The translations under genes were made by a program, and so were the position numbers. A stretch of DNA of 64,000 nucleotides from Evansella cellulosilytica DSM 2522. GTDB taxonomy: Bacteria; Bacillota; Bacilli; Bacillales; Salisediminibacteriaceae. Where the stretch lies: NCBI RefSeq assembly GCF_000177235.2, contig NC_014829.1, forward strand, positions 4,340,001 through 4,404,000. The letters are read 5' to 3'. Under the pieces are notes generated by a model. It searched no databases and had not been told where the DNA came from. It saw only the letters and a list, made by a program, of their open reading frames with translations. Shown here one piece after another: positions 43,936 to 57,624 of this stretch (its first letter is position 1; every line of letters starts with the position of its first letter).

Positions 43936-44150
43936 TTTATTTAAATTGATTTTGGGAGATGGGGCATAGCAGGACTGCGTTTGTGCGCTATTTTTTGGAT
44001 GGATGGAGCATAGTGTCTTGCGTTTGTGTGCTATTTTTGCGTGGTCGTGCAGTTTGCGCATTTATGGAGCGGAATTATGTGTGGGTAGTTTAGTTGAGAT
44101 GGAGCTGGTATCGAAGGTCGTTTTATCTTTGTGGGATGAGTATCTTTTCT

Positions 44151-45660
44151 TTATGAAGGTGAGAGTTTTGAACCCGGGTTCGTTGTAACCCGGGTTACTT
44201 TCCCTCACCTTCAATCGCGCTCATGCTCCTGTTTTCTCTCTTTTTGAAGGTGAGAGTTTTGAACCCGGGTTCGTTCTAACCCGGGTTACTTTTCCTCACC
44301 TTCAAACTCTCTCATTCTCTTGTTTTCTCCCTTTTTGAAGGTGAGAGTTTTGAACCCGGGTTCACTTTAACCCGGGTTACTTTTCCTCACCTTCAATCGC
44401 GCTCATGCTCTTGTTTTCTCTCTTTTTGAAGGTGAGAATTTTGAACCCGGGTTCGTTCTAACCCGGGTTACTTTCCCTCACCTTCAATCGCGCTCATGCT
44501 CTTGTTTCCTCTCTTTTTGAAGGTGAGAATTTTGAACCCGGGTTCGTTGTAACCCGGGTTACTTTCCCTCACCTTCAAACTCTCTCATGCTCTTGTTTTC
44601 TCCCTTTTTGAAGGTGAGAGTTTTGAACCCGGGTTCACTTTAACCCGGGTTACTTTTCCTCACCTTCAATCGCGCTCATGCTCTTGTTTTCTCTCTTTTT
44701 GAAGGTGAGAATTTTGAACCCGGGTTCGTTCTAACCCGGGTTACTTTCCCTCACCTTCAATCGCGCTCATGCTCTTGTTTCCTCTCTTTTTGAAGGTGAG
44801 AATTTTGAACCCGGGTTCGTTGTAACCCGGGTTACTTTCCCTCACCTTCAAACTCTCTCATGCTCTTGTTTTCTCCCTTTTTGAAGGTGAGAGTTTTGAA
44901 CCCGGGTTCGTTGTAACCCGGGTTACTTTCCCTTACCTTCAAACTCTCTCATGCTCTTGTTTTCTCTCTTTTTGAAGGTGAGAATTTTGAACCCGGGTTC
45001 GTTCTAACCCGGGTTACTTTCCCTCACCTTCAATCGCGCTCATACTCTTGTTTCCTCTCTTTTTGAAGGTGAGAGTTTTGAACCCGGGTTCGTTGTAACC
45101 CGGGTTACTTTCCCTCACCTTCAATCGCGATCATGCTCTTGTTTTCTCTCTTTTTGAAGGTGAGAGTTTTGAACCCGGGTTCGCTTTAACCCGGGTTACT
45201 TTCCCTCACCTTCAATCGCGCTCATGCTCCTGTTTTCTCTCTTTTTGAAGGTGAGAGTTTTGAACCCGGGTTCGTTGTAACCCGGGTTACTTTCCCCACC
45301 TTCAATCGCGCTCATACTCTTGTTTCCTCTCTTTTTGAAGGTGAGAATTTTGAACCCGGGTTCGTTCTAACCCGGGTTACTTTCCCTCACCTTCAAACTC
45401 TCTCATGCTCTTGTTTCCTCTCTTTTTGAAGGTGAGAATTTTGAACCCGGGTTCGTTCTAACCCGGGTTACTTTCCCTCACCTTCAATCGCGCTCATACT
45501 CCTGTTTCCTCTCTTTTTGAAGGTGAGAGATTTGAACCCGGGTTCGTTGTAACCCGGGTTACTTTTCCTCACCTTCAATCGCGCTCATGCTCTTGTTTCC
45601 TCTCTTTTTGAAGGTGAGAATTTTGAACCCGGGTTCGTTGTAACCCGGGTTCGCACCACC
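44151..45660. repeat. 91-bp hairpin array, 17 units
   Basis: Units begin at 44155 and every 91 bases after (one 90-base step at 45247-45337), last at 45610. Each has an outer inverted pair TTGAAGGTGAG/CTCACCTTCAA enclosing two perfect palindromes, GAACCCGGGTTC and GTAACCCGGGTTAC, which can also pair with each other. Between hairpins is a spacer in two main forms, TCGCGCTCATGCTC or ACTCTCTCATGCTC. The last unit decays into CCCCCGGGTTCACC. No CRISPR-like unique spacers. Confidence 0.95.
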
Positions 45661-45717
45661 CCCGGGTTCACCTCCCCCCCCTATTCCAAAGAAAATACTC
45701 CCCTCCCCAACATCAAA

Positions 45718-45760
45718 AAAACACATAAAACTAGCTTCACAAAGCTAGTTTTATGTGTTT

Positions 45761-45761
<1 letters not shown>
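45718..45761 (-). terminator. Rho-independent terminator of the atp operon
   Basis: AAAACACATAAAACTAGCTT, loop CACA, and the exact complement: a 20-bp perfect stem touching the atpC stop, with A/T tracts on both sides. Confidence 0.92.
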
Positions 45762-47757
<1,996 letters not shown>

Positions 47758-47826
47758 TTACATCCTAAATGACCACGTTGGAGTGAAATCGTTTAAGAAA
47801 AATACGTTATTTTTCTTCTATGTTTA

Positions 47827-48705
<879 letters not shown>

Positions 48706-48815
48706 TCACCACCTTTACTTACGAATTGCTGTATTCGGCAAAAAGCTGGGAAAAGACATGCATGAAGCATCATTTTCCCATTTATTTTTTAACCGTAAGT
48801 GATAAGTATTTATGC

Positions 48816-50877
<2,062 letters not shown>

Positions 50878-50881
<4 letters not shown>

Positions 50882-51375
50882 AGCTCTTCGCCCACTTCTT
50901 TAAGCGTTTCTTGAATGAGCTTTTCTTGTTCCTTTTCATCCAATTCCTTTTCGATCACTTTAGATGCAACAAGGACTGACAAGGTAGAAACTTGCTCACG
51001 AAGCGCGGAGATAGCTCGCTCTTTTTCATTATTAATTTCAGCAAGTGCTGATTGCTTCATGCGTTCAGCTTCAGTTCGTGCATTGGAGACGATTTCTTCC
51101 GCTTGCTGCTCGCTTAGTTTTGTTGCTTTTTCAATAATACCTTTCGCTTCTTGACGGGCCTCTTGAATTGCTTCCCGTTGTTCAGCTAAATATTTTTCTG
51201 CTTCTTTACGATTTTTTTCTGCAGAATTAATTTGGTCAGCAATGTGGTTTTCACGGTCTTCCATCATCTTAAGAATTGGTCCTAGTGCGAACCTTTTCAA
51301 TAAGAACATGAGTGCGAGGAAAGCCAAAAGCTGATAACCAGCATTAATCCATGCAATATCTTGAAGATCAAACAA
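50878..51375 (-). CDS. atpF: ATP synthase subunit b
   Basis: 165 aa. N-terminal membrane helix (NAGYQLLAFLALMFLLKRFA) followed by a long charged coiled coil (AEKNRKEAEKYLAEQREAIQ ... ATKLSEQQAEEIVSNARTEA). Peripheral stalk dimer. Starts with TTG at 51375 behind AGGAGGCG. Confidence 0.96.
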
Positions 51376-51655
51376 CGATTTTCGCCTCCTTCATACAGTA
51401 ATATCTAGAAAACACCATTCTATCATTATGTTTTTTTACGTTACGTTCCATTTCTACAACTATGAAAACATAAAAGGAATGGCGAAGAGTGTGTATGTAA
51501 CGTTCTCCGCCATAATAGCATATAAGGTCATTGCCTCACGTATTAATCTGTTCGATAAATGCTTTCATCGGCAGGTTAGTTATTGAGGCAATGGCGACTA
51601 AAGCTAGTAAGCTTATGTGCGCAGAATAAAAGGATATATGCTAAAGGTGTTAGCC
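51376..51655 (-). promoter_or_regulatory. 280-base intercistronic region between atpE and atpF
   Basis: Contains a perfect 10-base inverted pair CATTGCCTCA..TGAGGCAATG about 55 bases apart, and GGCGAAGAG..CTCCGCC. It may set the ratio of c subunit to the rest by mRNA processing or stability. No gene. Confidence 0.5.
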
Positions 51656-51871
51656 TTAAATATTACCTAATAACATGAAGGCAATAACGATAGCAAAGAT
51701 AGGAATCGCCTCTACTAATGGTGCACCGATGAATAATAGTAATTGAAGTGGACCTCTCATCTCAGGTTGACGAGTTACCCCTTGAACGACACTACGTACT
51801 ACGATTGCTACACCAAACGCCCCTGCTACTGCAGCGATACTTGCAACTATTGCTACTGAAAGAAATTCCAT
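51656..51871 (-). CDS. atpE: ATP synthase subunit c, alkaliphile type
   Basis: 71-aa hairpin of two membrane helices; the rotor ring. Proton-carrying Glu54 lies in [13 protein letters not shown], where Pro51 and Pro57 give the PxxExxP pattern known from alkaliphilic Bacillus. Helix 1 has [10 protein letters not shown] (16-A-x-A-x-G-x-A-22), one step from the alkaliphile AxAxAxA. Polar loop [10 protein letters not shown]. Followed by the long gap to atpF. Confidence 0.97.
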   Translation of the reverse strand: MEFLSVAIVASIAAVAGAFGVAIVVRSVVQGVTRQPEMRGPLQLLLFIGAPLVEAIPIFAIVIAFMLLGNI

Positions 51872-52016
51872 TATTAATATCCTCCTTTAAAATTCCATTG
51901 ATTATTGTTTTTATTTGTAACGCCCTAAAAAATATAAGAGCAAGATTACCAAAGTTTATACTTGAAAAGTGTTGCTGTGCTTTAGCACTTTTATTGTGCA
52001 TAAAGCAGTTTCATGT

Positions 52017-52742
52017 TTAATGTTCCTCGTTCACTTTGTGTGCCATGTACACCATTGTAAGCATACAGAAAATAAATGCTTGTAGCGATCCAATAAATAG
52101 TCCAAACACTTGTAATGCAATGAGCGGTAAGAACATTGCAACCCCCCATGCAACGGTGCTTGCACCGAGACCAACTAGCATGACCATTAGTACTTCCTTT
52201 GCAAATACGTTGGCATAAAGACGCATTCCAAGAGTGAGGGTGTTGGAAAAGTCCTCAATAATTTTAAATGGAAATAAGAATGGTACTGGACGGAAATAGT
52301 CCTTCCCATATTCTTTAGGTCCTTTAAGCTTTAATGCATAGAAATGCGTTAATATGATGATGAAAGCTGCTAATGAAATCGTAAGTACAGGGTCTGCTGT
52401 AGGAGAATGCCAGTAAACATAGTGTTCTGTTTTAGTCGCAAGCTCAAACGGTAGCCCAGCCATATTAGCTACGAAAACATAGAGAATTAATGTCGTACCT
52501 AGCACGACAAAGTGCTTCCCTTGCTTCCAATCCATATTTGTACTGATGATATTTTTGATAAACTGTAATAAGTATTCGACTGCGTTTTGTGCTCCTGTCG
52601 GGTACATTTTCACTTTCCTCGACATAAAAAAGAGGACAAAAAACACGATTGCCATGACAACAGTAGTCATGAAAATACCGGTGAGGTCCACCTTTAACCA
52701 AGGGTTATCAAAAAGCTCAATCACTGGTTTCTTATTATCCAA
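52017..52742 (-). CDS. atpB: ATP synthase subunit a, alkaliphile type
   Basis: 241 aa with several membrane helices. The essential Arg (residue 174 here, 172 in B. pseudofirmus numbering) is in LGMRLYANVFAKEVLMV. The Lys eight residues on matches alkaliphile Lys180, and the Gly 40 residues on (VFGLFIGSLQ) matches Gly212. Both are known to matter for ATP synthesis at high pH. C-terminus AFIFCMLTMVYMAHKVNEE. Confidence 0.97.
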   Translation of the reverse strand: MDNKKPVIELFDNPWLKVDLTGIFMTTVVMAIVFFVLFFMSRKVKMYPTGAQNAVEYLLQFIKNIISTNMDWKQGKHFVVLGTTLILYVFVANMAGLPFELATKTEHYVYWHSPTADPVLTISLAAFIIILTHFYALKLKGPKEYGKDYFRPVPFLFPFKIIEDFSNTLTLGMRLYANVFAKEVLMVMLVGLGASTVAWGVAMFLPLIALQVFGLFIGSLQAFIFCMLTMVYMAHKVNEEH

Positions 52743-52798
52743 CCATTTTCACCTCTTTTCTCTGTTACTCTAGGTTTGTACATTTTTTGCCATGCACA

Positions 52799-53179
52799 TT
52801 AGCGATTAAGGTGCTTAATGTGAAACATAGGTTCTATTAATATAATGAAATAGGTTATTGCTAAACCTATGATGACACCTTCGATTTGTAGGTATTCAGG
52901 AAAACGCATTGCGATTGTTACAGCTAAGACCGCAGCGATAATTCGTGTTAGCGTTCCAAAAATCACAAGACTCGGTCTTTTTTTTCCGTCAAACACTTCG
53001 CCAATTCGCTTCACTTGCAAATATGTATTAATAAGATTAATTAAGCTGAAGCTTGCTCCAAATACAATTCCTAAGAAGAGTGGGGAATTAGAAAGTATAA
53101 AAGCGAGTATAAGAAAAACTGCAATGATAACGATTGTAAAAATAGTGTACCTTTTCGCTGCCACTTTATAATCCATCAT
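52799..53179 (-). CDS. atpI: ATP synthase protein I
   Basis: 126 aa with four hydrophobic helices (IFTIVIIAVFLILAFIL; PLFLGIVFGASFSLINLINT; IIAAVLAVTIAM; VIIGLAITYFIILIEPMF). AtpI is known to help c-ring assembly and has been linked to Mg2+/Ca2+ handling in an alkaliphile together with AtpZ. Overlaps atpZ by four bases. Confidence 0.9.
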   Translation of the reverse strand: MMDYKVAAKRYTIFTIVIIAVFLILAFILSNSPLFLGIVFGASFSLINLINTYLQVKRIGEVFDGKKRPSLVIFGTLTRIIAAVLAVTIAMRFPEYLQIEGVIIGLAITYFIILIEPMFHIKHLNR

Positions 53180-53412
53180 GATGATTCTTCTCCTAGAAAT
53201 TTGCGAATAGCAAAGTATATTCCTGTTATCGCAGTTCCAATACCTAAAAGTACACCAAGCCCAATAAATAAACCATCTCCATCAAATCGGTTATCTGCCC
53301 ACCTACCAGTAAACACACCAACAAGTATTGAACCTACAAGGTAAGAACTCATTGTCGTCATCAGTGCAAGTGCTTTTACTGTGCTTCGAAATTTAGATGA
53401 AGGTTCTGACAT
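53176..53412 (-). CDS. atpZ: AtpZ/AtpI-type small membrane protein
   Basis: 78 aa with two membrane helices; VGVFTGRWADNRFDGDGLFI followed by GLGVLLGIGTAITGIYF is the AtpZ family pattern. First gene of the operon, as in B. pseudofirmus OF4, where AtpZ and AtpI support growth at low Mg2+ and high pH. Start ATG at 53412 with GAGGAGAA. Confidence 0.88.
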   Translation of the reverse strand: MSEPSSKFRSTVKALALMTTMSSYLVGSILVGVFTGRWADNRFDGDGLFIGLGVLLGIGTAITGIYFAIRKFLGEESS

Positions 53413-53493
53413 AGTTTTCTCCTCAAGCTTGAGTCCTAGTCTAAAACAACTTCGTTAACAAAAAGTTTGTGCACTACTGAATTATCCTTTGTA

Positions 53494-53522
53494 ATCGTAC
53501 CAATACCGCATATCCCTGTCAA
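53494..53522 (-). promoter_or_regulatory. sigma-A-type promoter of the atp operon
   Basis: Minus strand TTGACA, spacer of exactly 17 bases (GGGATATGCGGTATTGG), TACGAT. About 80 bases upstream of atpZ. -35 is perfect, -10 has two mismatches. Confidence 0.65.
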
Positions 53523-54178
53523 TAAATCCTATCTATGTATCATAAAAAAAACTCTCTTATACATAAGGGTTAAGCGCTTTCTTGTTCACACTTTTTTCTA
53601 ATAAAGTTCACACAGTAGACACAATTTCTATTATACATAAAAAGTATTAGTCTGTCTTTGCTAAATTGCGGAAAAATAATATTTTTAATTTTCAATAAAT
53701 TAATGACTCCTCTTTATCATCCTTTATCCTTTATTTTCCATTATACTAACAAAAGAATTCCTACTTTTTACATATATATATGCTTTCAAATTATCCCGAT
53801 TTTATTCTTTTTTTACTATAATGAATCAATTTCATCATTCACTTTCTAAAAAAAATCATAGTCTCAGAATAAGTATCATCTCATTAAAAAATCTCTTGTT
53901 AACTTAACTTTGTTGTTGATTTTCACTTCAGGCTACTCGCTTGCCGCGGGCAAGGCTTCAGCTAATCGGGGGAAACCCACCCCGATGGATCTTCAGCTCT
54001 TGCTTTTCCCGCAGGCGTCTCGTATCCTTTCGTTTCAATCAACAATTGCACAAAGTGTAGTAATTATGCTGATACTGAATAATAAGTTCGACATTTGGGG
54101 AGGTAATCATTTTTTCATACTTTTTATAAATTGACACGTAAGGCTCAATAATTATGAAATTCATTCTAATACAAAAGA
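53523..54178. other. intergenic region between atpZ and the protease gene
   Basis: AT-rich, no supported gene. Holds the atp promoter at its edge, a TTAAGCGCTTTC word near 53571 and the repeat core at 53926-54042. Confidence 0.45.
53926..54042. repeat. composite dispersed repeat, copy 3 (core only)
   Basis: ACTCGCTTGCCGCGGGCAAG, a central CGGGG..CCCCG hairpin (ATCGGGGGAAACCCACCCCGAT), then TTCCCGCAGGCGTCTCG: the same order as in the cores at 595-712 and 3775-3976, without the GGGACGG arms. Confidence 0.7.
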
Positions 54179-54223
54179 GGGAAACACATTAGGTTGTTTT
54201 TCACCTATTGTGTTTCCCTTTTT
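54179..54223 (-). terminator. Rho-independent terminator of the protease gene
   Basis: GGGAAACACATTAGGT, 8-base loop, ACCTATTGTGTTTCCC followed by TTTTT on the plus side and a T-rich tract on the minus strand; 16-bp stem with one mismatch. Confidence 0.82.
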
Positions 54224-54243
54224 GGTAATGTGTGACGCGTTCA

Positions 54244-56523
54244 TTAGTTTCCTTCTTCTCCCCAAGATCCAATGTATATTTCCTTTTCAATTGTATCTTC
54301 ATGGCCGTCTTTTTCTGCAAATATTAACGCTTTATATACGCCAGGCTTTACTTCCATCTTCACATCTTGTTCAAACATTCCTCTGTCTATGTTTGATTGT
54401 ACATCGACGTAATCAATAAACTGAAACGTATCAGGGTCATACAAAGCAATTCCAAACGTATCGATGCCACCAGGGAAATACACTTCATAATGATATTTAT
54501 GTGGTTCCGGTGTTTGTTCAAACACGAATGCCATTAATCTTGGATATTCCGGCTCTTCCACAAAGAACAAATATGGCACTTGAATTGTTTCTGAGCCACT
54601 TTTCACTTCAATGACGTCGTGATAAATCCCTTCTTCAAATACAGATGGGAAAACATCCATCGTTACTGGTACTGTTTTCGTTTCTCCAGGCGATAGATAA
54701 ATCGCAAAAGGCACTTTCCACTGAATACCATCAGGCACTTCAAAAGGTGGTTCTATCGTGTACTTCTTTCGCTTATCTGAAAGATTTTCTATCGTGATCT
54801 CTACTTTTTTCTCTACTCTTCTATCGGTCCTTAGCCACTTACCGAACGATAATGATCCAGGATACACAAGCGTTTCCGTGTTTAGCGCTTCGTTCATTTG
54901 AATTCTTCCTGTTCCTTGGACGTGTGGTGGGTATATCTCTCCTTCTTTGTCGCTAATTGGCTTCGCTGTATTCATAATCGCCGCTTTTATTTGCTCAGGT
55001 GTCCAATCTGGATACTTTTGCTTTAAGAGTGCTGCAACTCCAGCTACATGTGGTGCAGACATACTTGTTCCATTCAAATCTTGGTAGCCCCGTGGAATTG
55101 TACTATCAATGGCTACCCCTGGTGCAACGACATCAGGCTTAATATCCCATGTGTGGGTCACTGGTCCCCGTGAGCTAAAAGGTGCCATAAAGTCTTCCTC
55201 TTCACGGTAAATCGTTCTTAAGATTACCTCTTCTTTCTCTATCTTTTTTAATAAATCTTCCCCAGCTTCTTTTGAAATGCTTACTACCGGGATGCCCATT
55301 GGTTCTTCAAGCAAACCAGCAAATTCACCGTCTGTATGGTTAAAAATAATGAGTGCCTCTGCACCTGCGCTTTCAGCAATTCGTGCTTTATACGTAAAGC
55401 TTATTTCTCCACGCTTCGCTATGACGATTTTTCCTCTCACATCTTCGTTTGCGTAATCCTCTTTTTTTCCTAATCCGACATATTGAAGAGGATATGCTCT
55501 TCTTAACTCCCACTTTTCCGAATTTTGCATTGGTATAATTGGAATTTCATTTTTATCTTGTGCACTTGTAGTCAAATACGGTACTCGCATTGGTGGTGTG
55601 GAGGCACCAACAGAAATCGCTTTTGATGACGTACCTGGTGATCCAACCGTCCATAAGTTAGGTCCACTGTTCCCGTTGGAGGTGACAGCGACTACTCCTT
55701 GTTCGACTGCTTTATCTAATGCAATACTTGTTGGCCAATCAGGTCCATTTACTGTATTGCCTAATGAAAGGTTGATGACATCTACACCATCTTCGACTGC
55801 TTTTTCGATAGCTTCGATTACTTGCTCTGTCGTCCCCATCCCCGTTGGACCGAGCGTTCTGTAAGCATAAATTTCTGCGTCTGGCGCAACGCCTTTCAAT
55901 CTCCCATCTGCGGCAATGATTCCAGCTACATGTGTGCCATGTAACGTAGGGCGTCCTTCTGTATGCTTTGTTTCCATCGGATCATCGTCCTCATCGACGA
56001 TATCGTAACCACCGTAATAGCTGTTTTTTAAATCAGGATGCTCATAATCAATGCCTGTGTCGATGACGCCAACTTTTACACCTTTACCAGTTAACTTGTC
56101 ACCTTCTTCATCTAACATGCTTCTAATTTCATTTCCACCAATGAAGGGGACACTTTCGTCTAGAGATGGTTCATAATAGGCAATCTCGTCTACTCTATTT
56201 ACATTTAAAAAGCTAGCAAGCCGTTCTGCGTCTTTCCTCTTCACCTCTAGCGAAACACCGTTGTATAGCTTCGTAAATGTTTTGCGAATGTTAGCCGAAG
56301 GTATTTCTTCTTTGATTTTTTCTACTAATTCTAATGGGTCACCTAATGCTTCTATAATGTATACTGATTTTTCGTCACTTCTGTCTGGATATGCTGGTCT
56401 TTCAGGAAACATAACAGGTGCCGCTTCTAGCTTTGTCGCATTGACCGATCCGTTCTCTATTGCTGGTACGAATAAAATGAGAGTAAGTAAAACAAGGGTA
56501 AATATCTTGTTTCTCGTGCTCAT
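54244..56523 (-). CDS. secreted subtilisin-like serine protease with PA domain
   Basis: 759 aa. Signal peptide (IFTLVLLTLILFVPAI), an I9-type propeptide (about 50-120), then the S8 catalytic domain: Asp155 in GVIDTGIDYEHPD, His195 in LHGTHVAGI, Ser487 in NGTSMSAPHVAG, oxyanion Asn in TSNGNSGP. A protease-associated (PA) domain is inserted at about 345-440 (ARIAESAGAEALIIFNH). C-terminal region (about 560-759) is beta-rich with a Fn3-like middle part. The layout matches minor extracellular protease Vpr and kin. Start ATG at 56523 with AAGGGTGATG. Single gene. Confidence 0.93.
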   Translation of the reverse strand: MSTRNKIFTLVLLTLILFVPAIENGSVNATKLEAAPVMFPERPAYPDRSDEKSVYIIEALGDPLELVEKIKEEIPSANIRKTFTKLYNGVSLEVKRKDAERLASFLNVNRVDEIAYYEPSLDESVPFIGGNEIRSMLDEEGDKLTGKGVKVGVIDTGIDYEHPDLKNSYYGGYDIVDEDDDPMETKHTEGRPTLHGTHVAGIIAADGRLKGVAPDAEIYAYRTLGPTGMGTTEQVIEAIEKAVEDGVDVINLSLGNTVNGPDWPTSIALDKAVEQGVVAVTSNGNSGPNLWTVGSPGTSSKAISVGASTPPMRVPYLTTSAQDKNEIPIIPMQNSEKWELRRAYPLQYVGLGKKEDYANEDVRGKIVIAKRGEISFTYKARIAESAGAEALIIFNHTDGEFAGLLEEPMGIPVVSISKEAGEDLLKKIEKEEVILRTIYREEEDFMAPFSSRGPVTHTWDIKPDVVAPGVAIDSTIPRGYQDLNGTSMSAPHVAGVAALLKQKYPDWTPEQIKAAIMNTAKPISDKEGEIYPPHVQGTGRIQMNEALNTETLVYPGSLSFGKWLRTDRRVEKKVEITIENLSDKRKKYTIEPPFEVPDGIQWKVPFAIYLSPGETKTVPVTMDVFPSVFEEGIYHDVIEVKSGSETIQVPYLFFVEEPEYPRLMAFVFEQTPEPHKYHYEVYFPGGIDTFGIALYDPDTFQFIDYVDVQSNIDRGMFEQDVKMEVKPGVYKALIFAEKDGHEDTIEKEIYIGSWGEEGN

Positions 56524-57522
56524 GGATGCATCACCCTTCTTTTTTGTATAGTATTGGATCGTTTAATTTGTTGGCTTGTCTGCTAATTTATGACTCCTTT
56601 TTAATCATGTTTTTTTATCTTTCCAAGGTCCTTTCATTTTCATGCAAGTGGTTTTTACGTTGTGGAGGATTCGGACGGAGCTAAGAGCGTTTTCAGATGG
56701 AGTTATCGATAATTCAGATCGAGTTTCGGTTGAGTTTCACATGATTCAGATCGAGTTTGGTATGATTTAACATTTTAAGGAAAATTATTACGATCTGCTC
56801 AGATGGAAAAAAACGCCCCCGGTCCATCTGGAACAACCCGTTCGGATGACGCGAAGAAAATGCAAATATGCTCTCGGATTAACAAAGAAAACAACAATAT
56901 AAAAAGCGTTTTCTCTTAGATTAACTTCAATACGTAGAACACTCTCCTTGTATTCGGAATGGATTAACTTAAAATCGGTATACCTGTTGCTTAAGATTGA
57001 ATTCTTCAATATCTTTCTTGTAATAGGTTTCACCGTTGGATATCCAAATGAGGTTAATATAGAAGTCTCCCTATCCTTATCAGCGAAGGAAAATAAGCGG
57101 AGAATTTCCGATTAAATTGAAAACTGAGCTTGTTTTGGTCTATATAAGCGGAGAATTTCCGGCTATTCAAACCTAAAGCCCTTTTTTTCAAGAGCTTCGA
57201 GTTAATAGGCGGAATCTCTCCGTCTATTTAGCCTGTTTTCATTGCCTATTTTTTAATTAAGGGAAATTTCTCCGCTTATTTATCAGACCGGGTGCATAAC
57301 CAGAAATCATAATCCATAAGTGCGGAGCCTTATGAGCCCAGACAGTTCTCTTCTCCTTTTCGAATCGCTAGGTTCTGTATAGAGAGCAAATTCACGTATG
57401 TTTTAACACCCAAAATAACACCAATGCATACATTTATTCACCCTCGTCAGTTGGTGTGCTAAAAAAATTGCCTGTTGAAACACATAGTATTGCGCTTAAA
57501 TATTGATATGACAACATAAAAA
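56524..57522. other. 1-kb gap with two small repeat families
   Basis: No supported gene; a minus frame 56788-57033 lacks a site. At about 56680-56770 the 21-bp phased family reappears (GAGTTATCGATAATTCAGATC, GAGTTTCACATGATTCAGATC, GAGTTTGGTATGATT). At 57093-57281 a second family of direct and inverted words occurs (separate entry). Confidence 0.55.
57093..57281. repeat. AATAAGCGGAGAATTTCC direct and inverted repeats
   Basis: ATAAGCGGAGAATTTCCG at 57093 and 57143, a self-palindromic variant (AATAGGCGGAATCTCTCCGTCTATT) at 57204, and the inverted form GGAAATTTCTCCGCTTATTT at 57262. Confidence 0.75.
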
Positions 57523-57554
57523 GGAGATGTAATTAGCGGGCTAATTGCATCTCC
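57523..57554 (-). terminator. Rho-independent terminator of the aldo/keto reductase gene
   Basis: GGAGATGTAATTAG, loop CGGG, CTAATTGCATCTCC; followed by TTTTTATG on the minus strand. Confidence 0.85.
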
Positions 57555-57624
57555 AAAAGCTATTGTTTGTTCCGTCTTCTCCCTCTCAACCGAACGGGTT
57601 ACCATTTGGAAGGGGGCGTGCTAC

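Noticed and set aside
44151-45660. CRISPR array
   Set aside because: The unit is 91 bases with two recurring spacer forms rather than unique spacers, and no cas genes are present.
56788-57033. Minus-strand 81-aa protein
   Set aside because: No ribosome site or family; the region is repeat-rich and non-coding in character.
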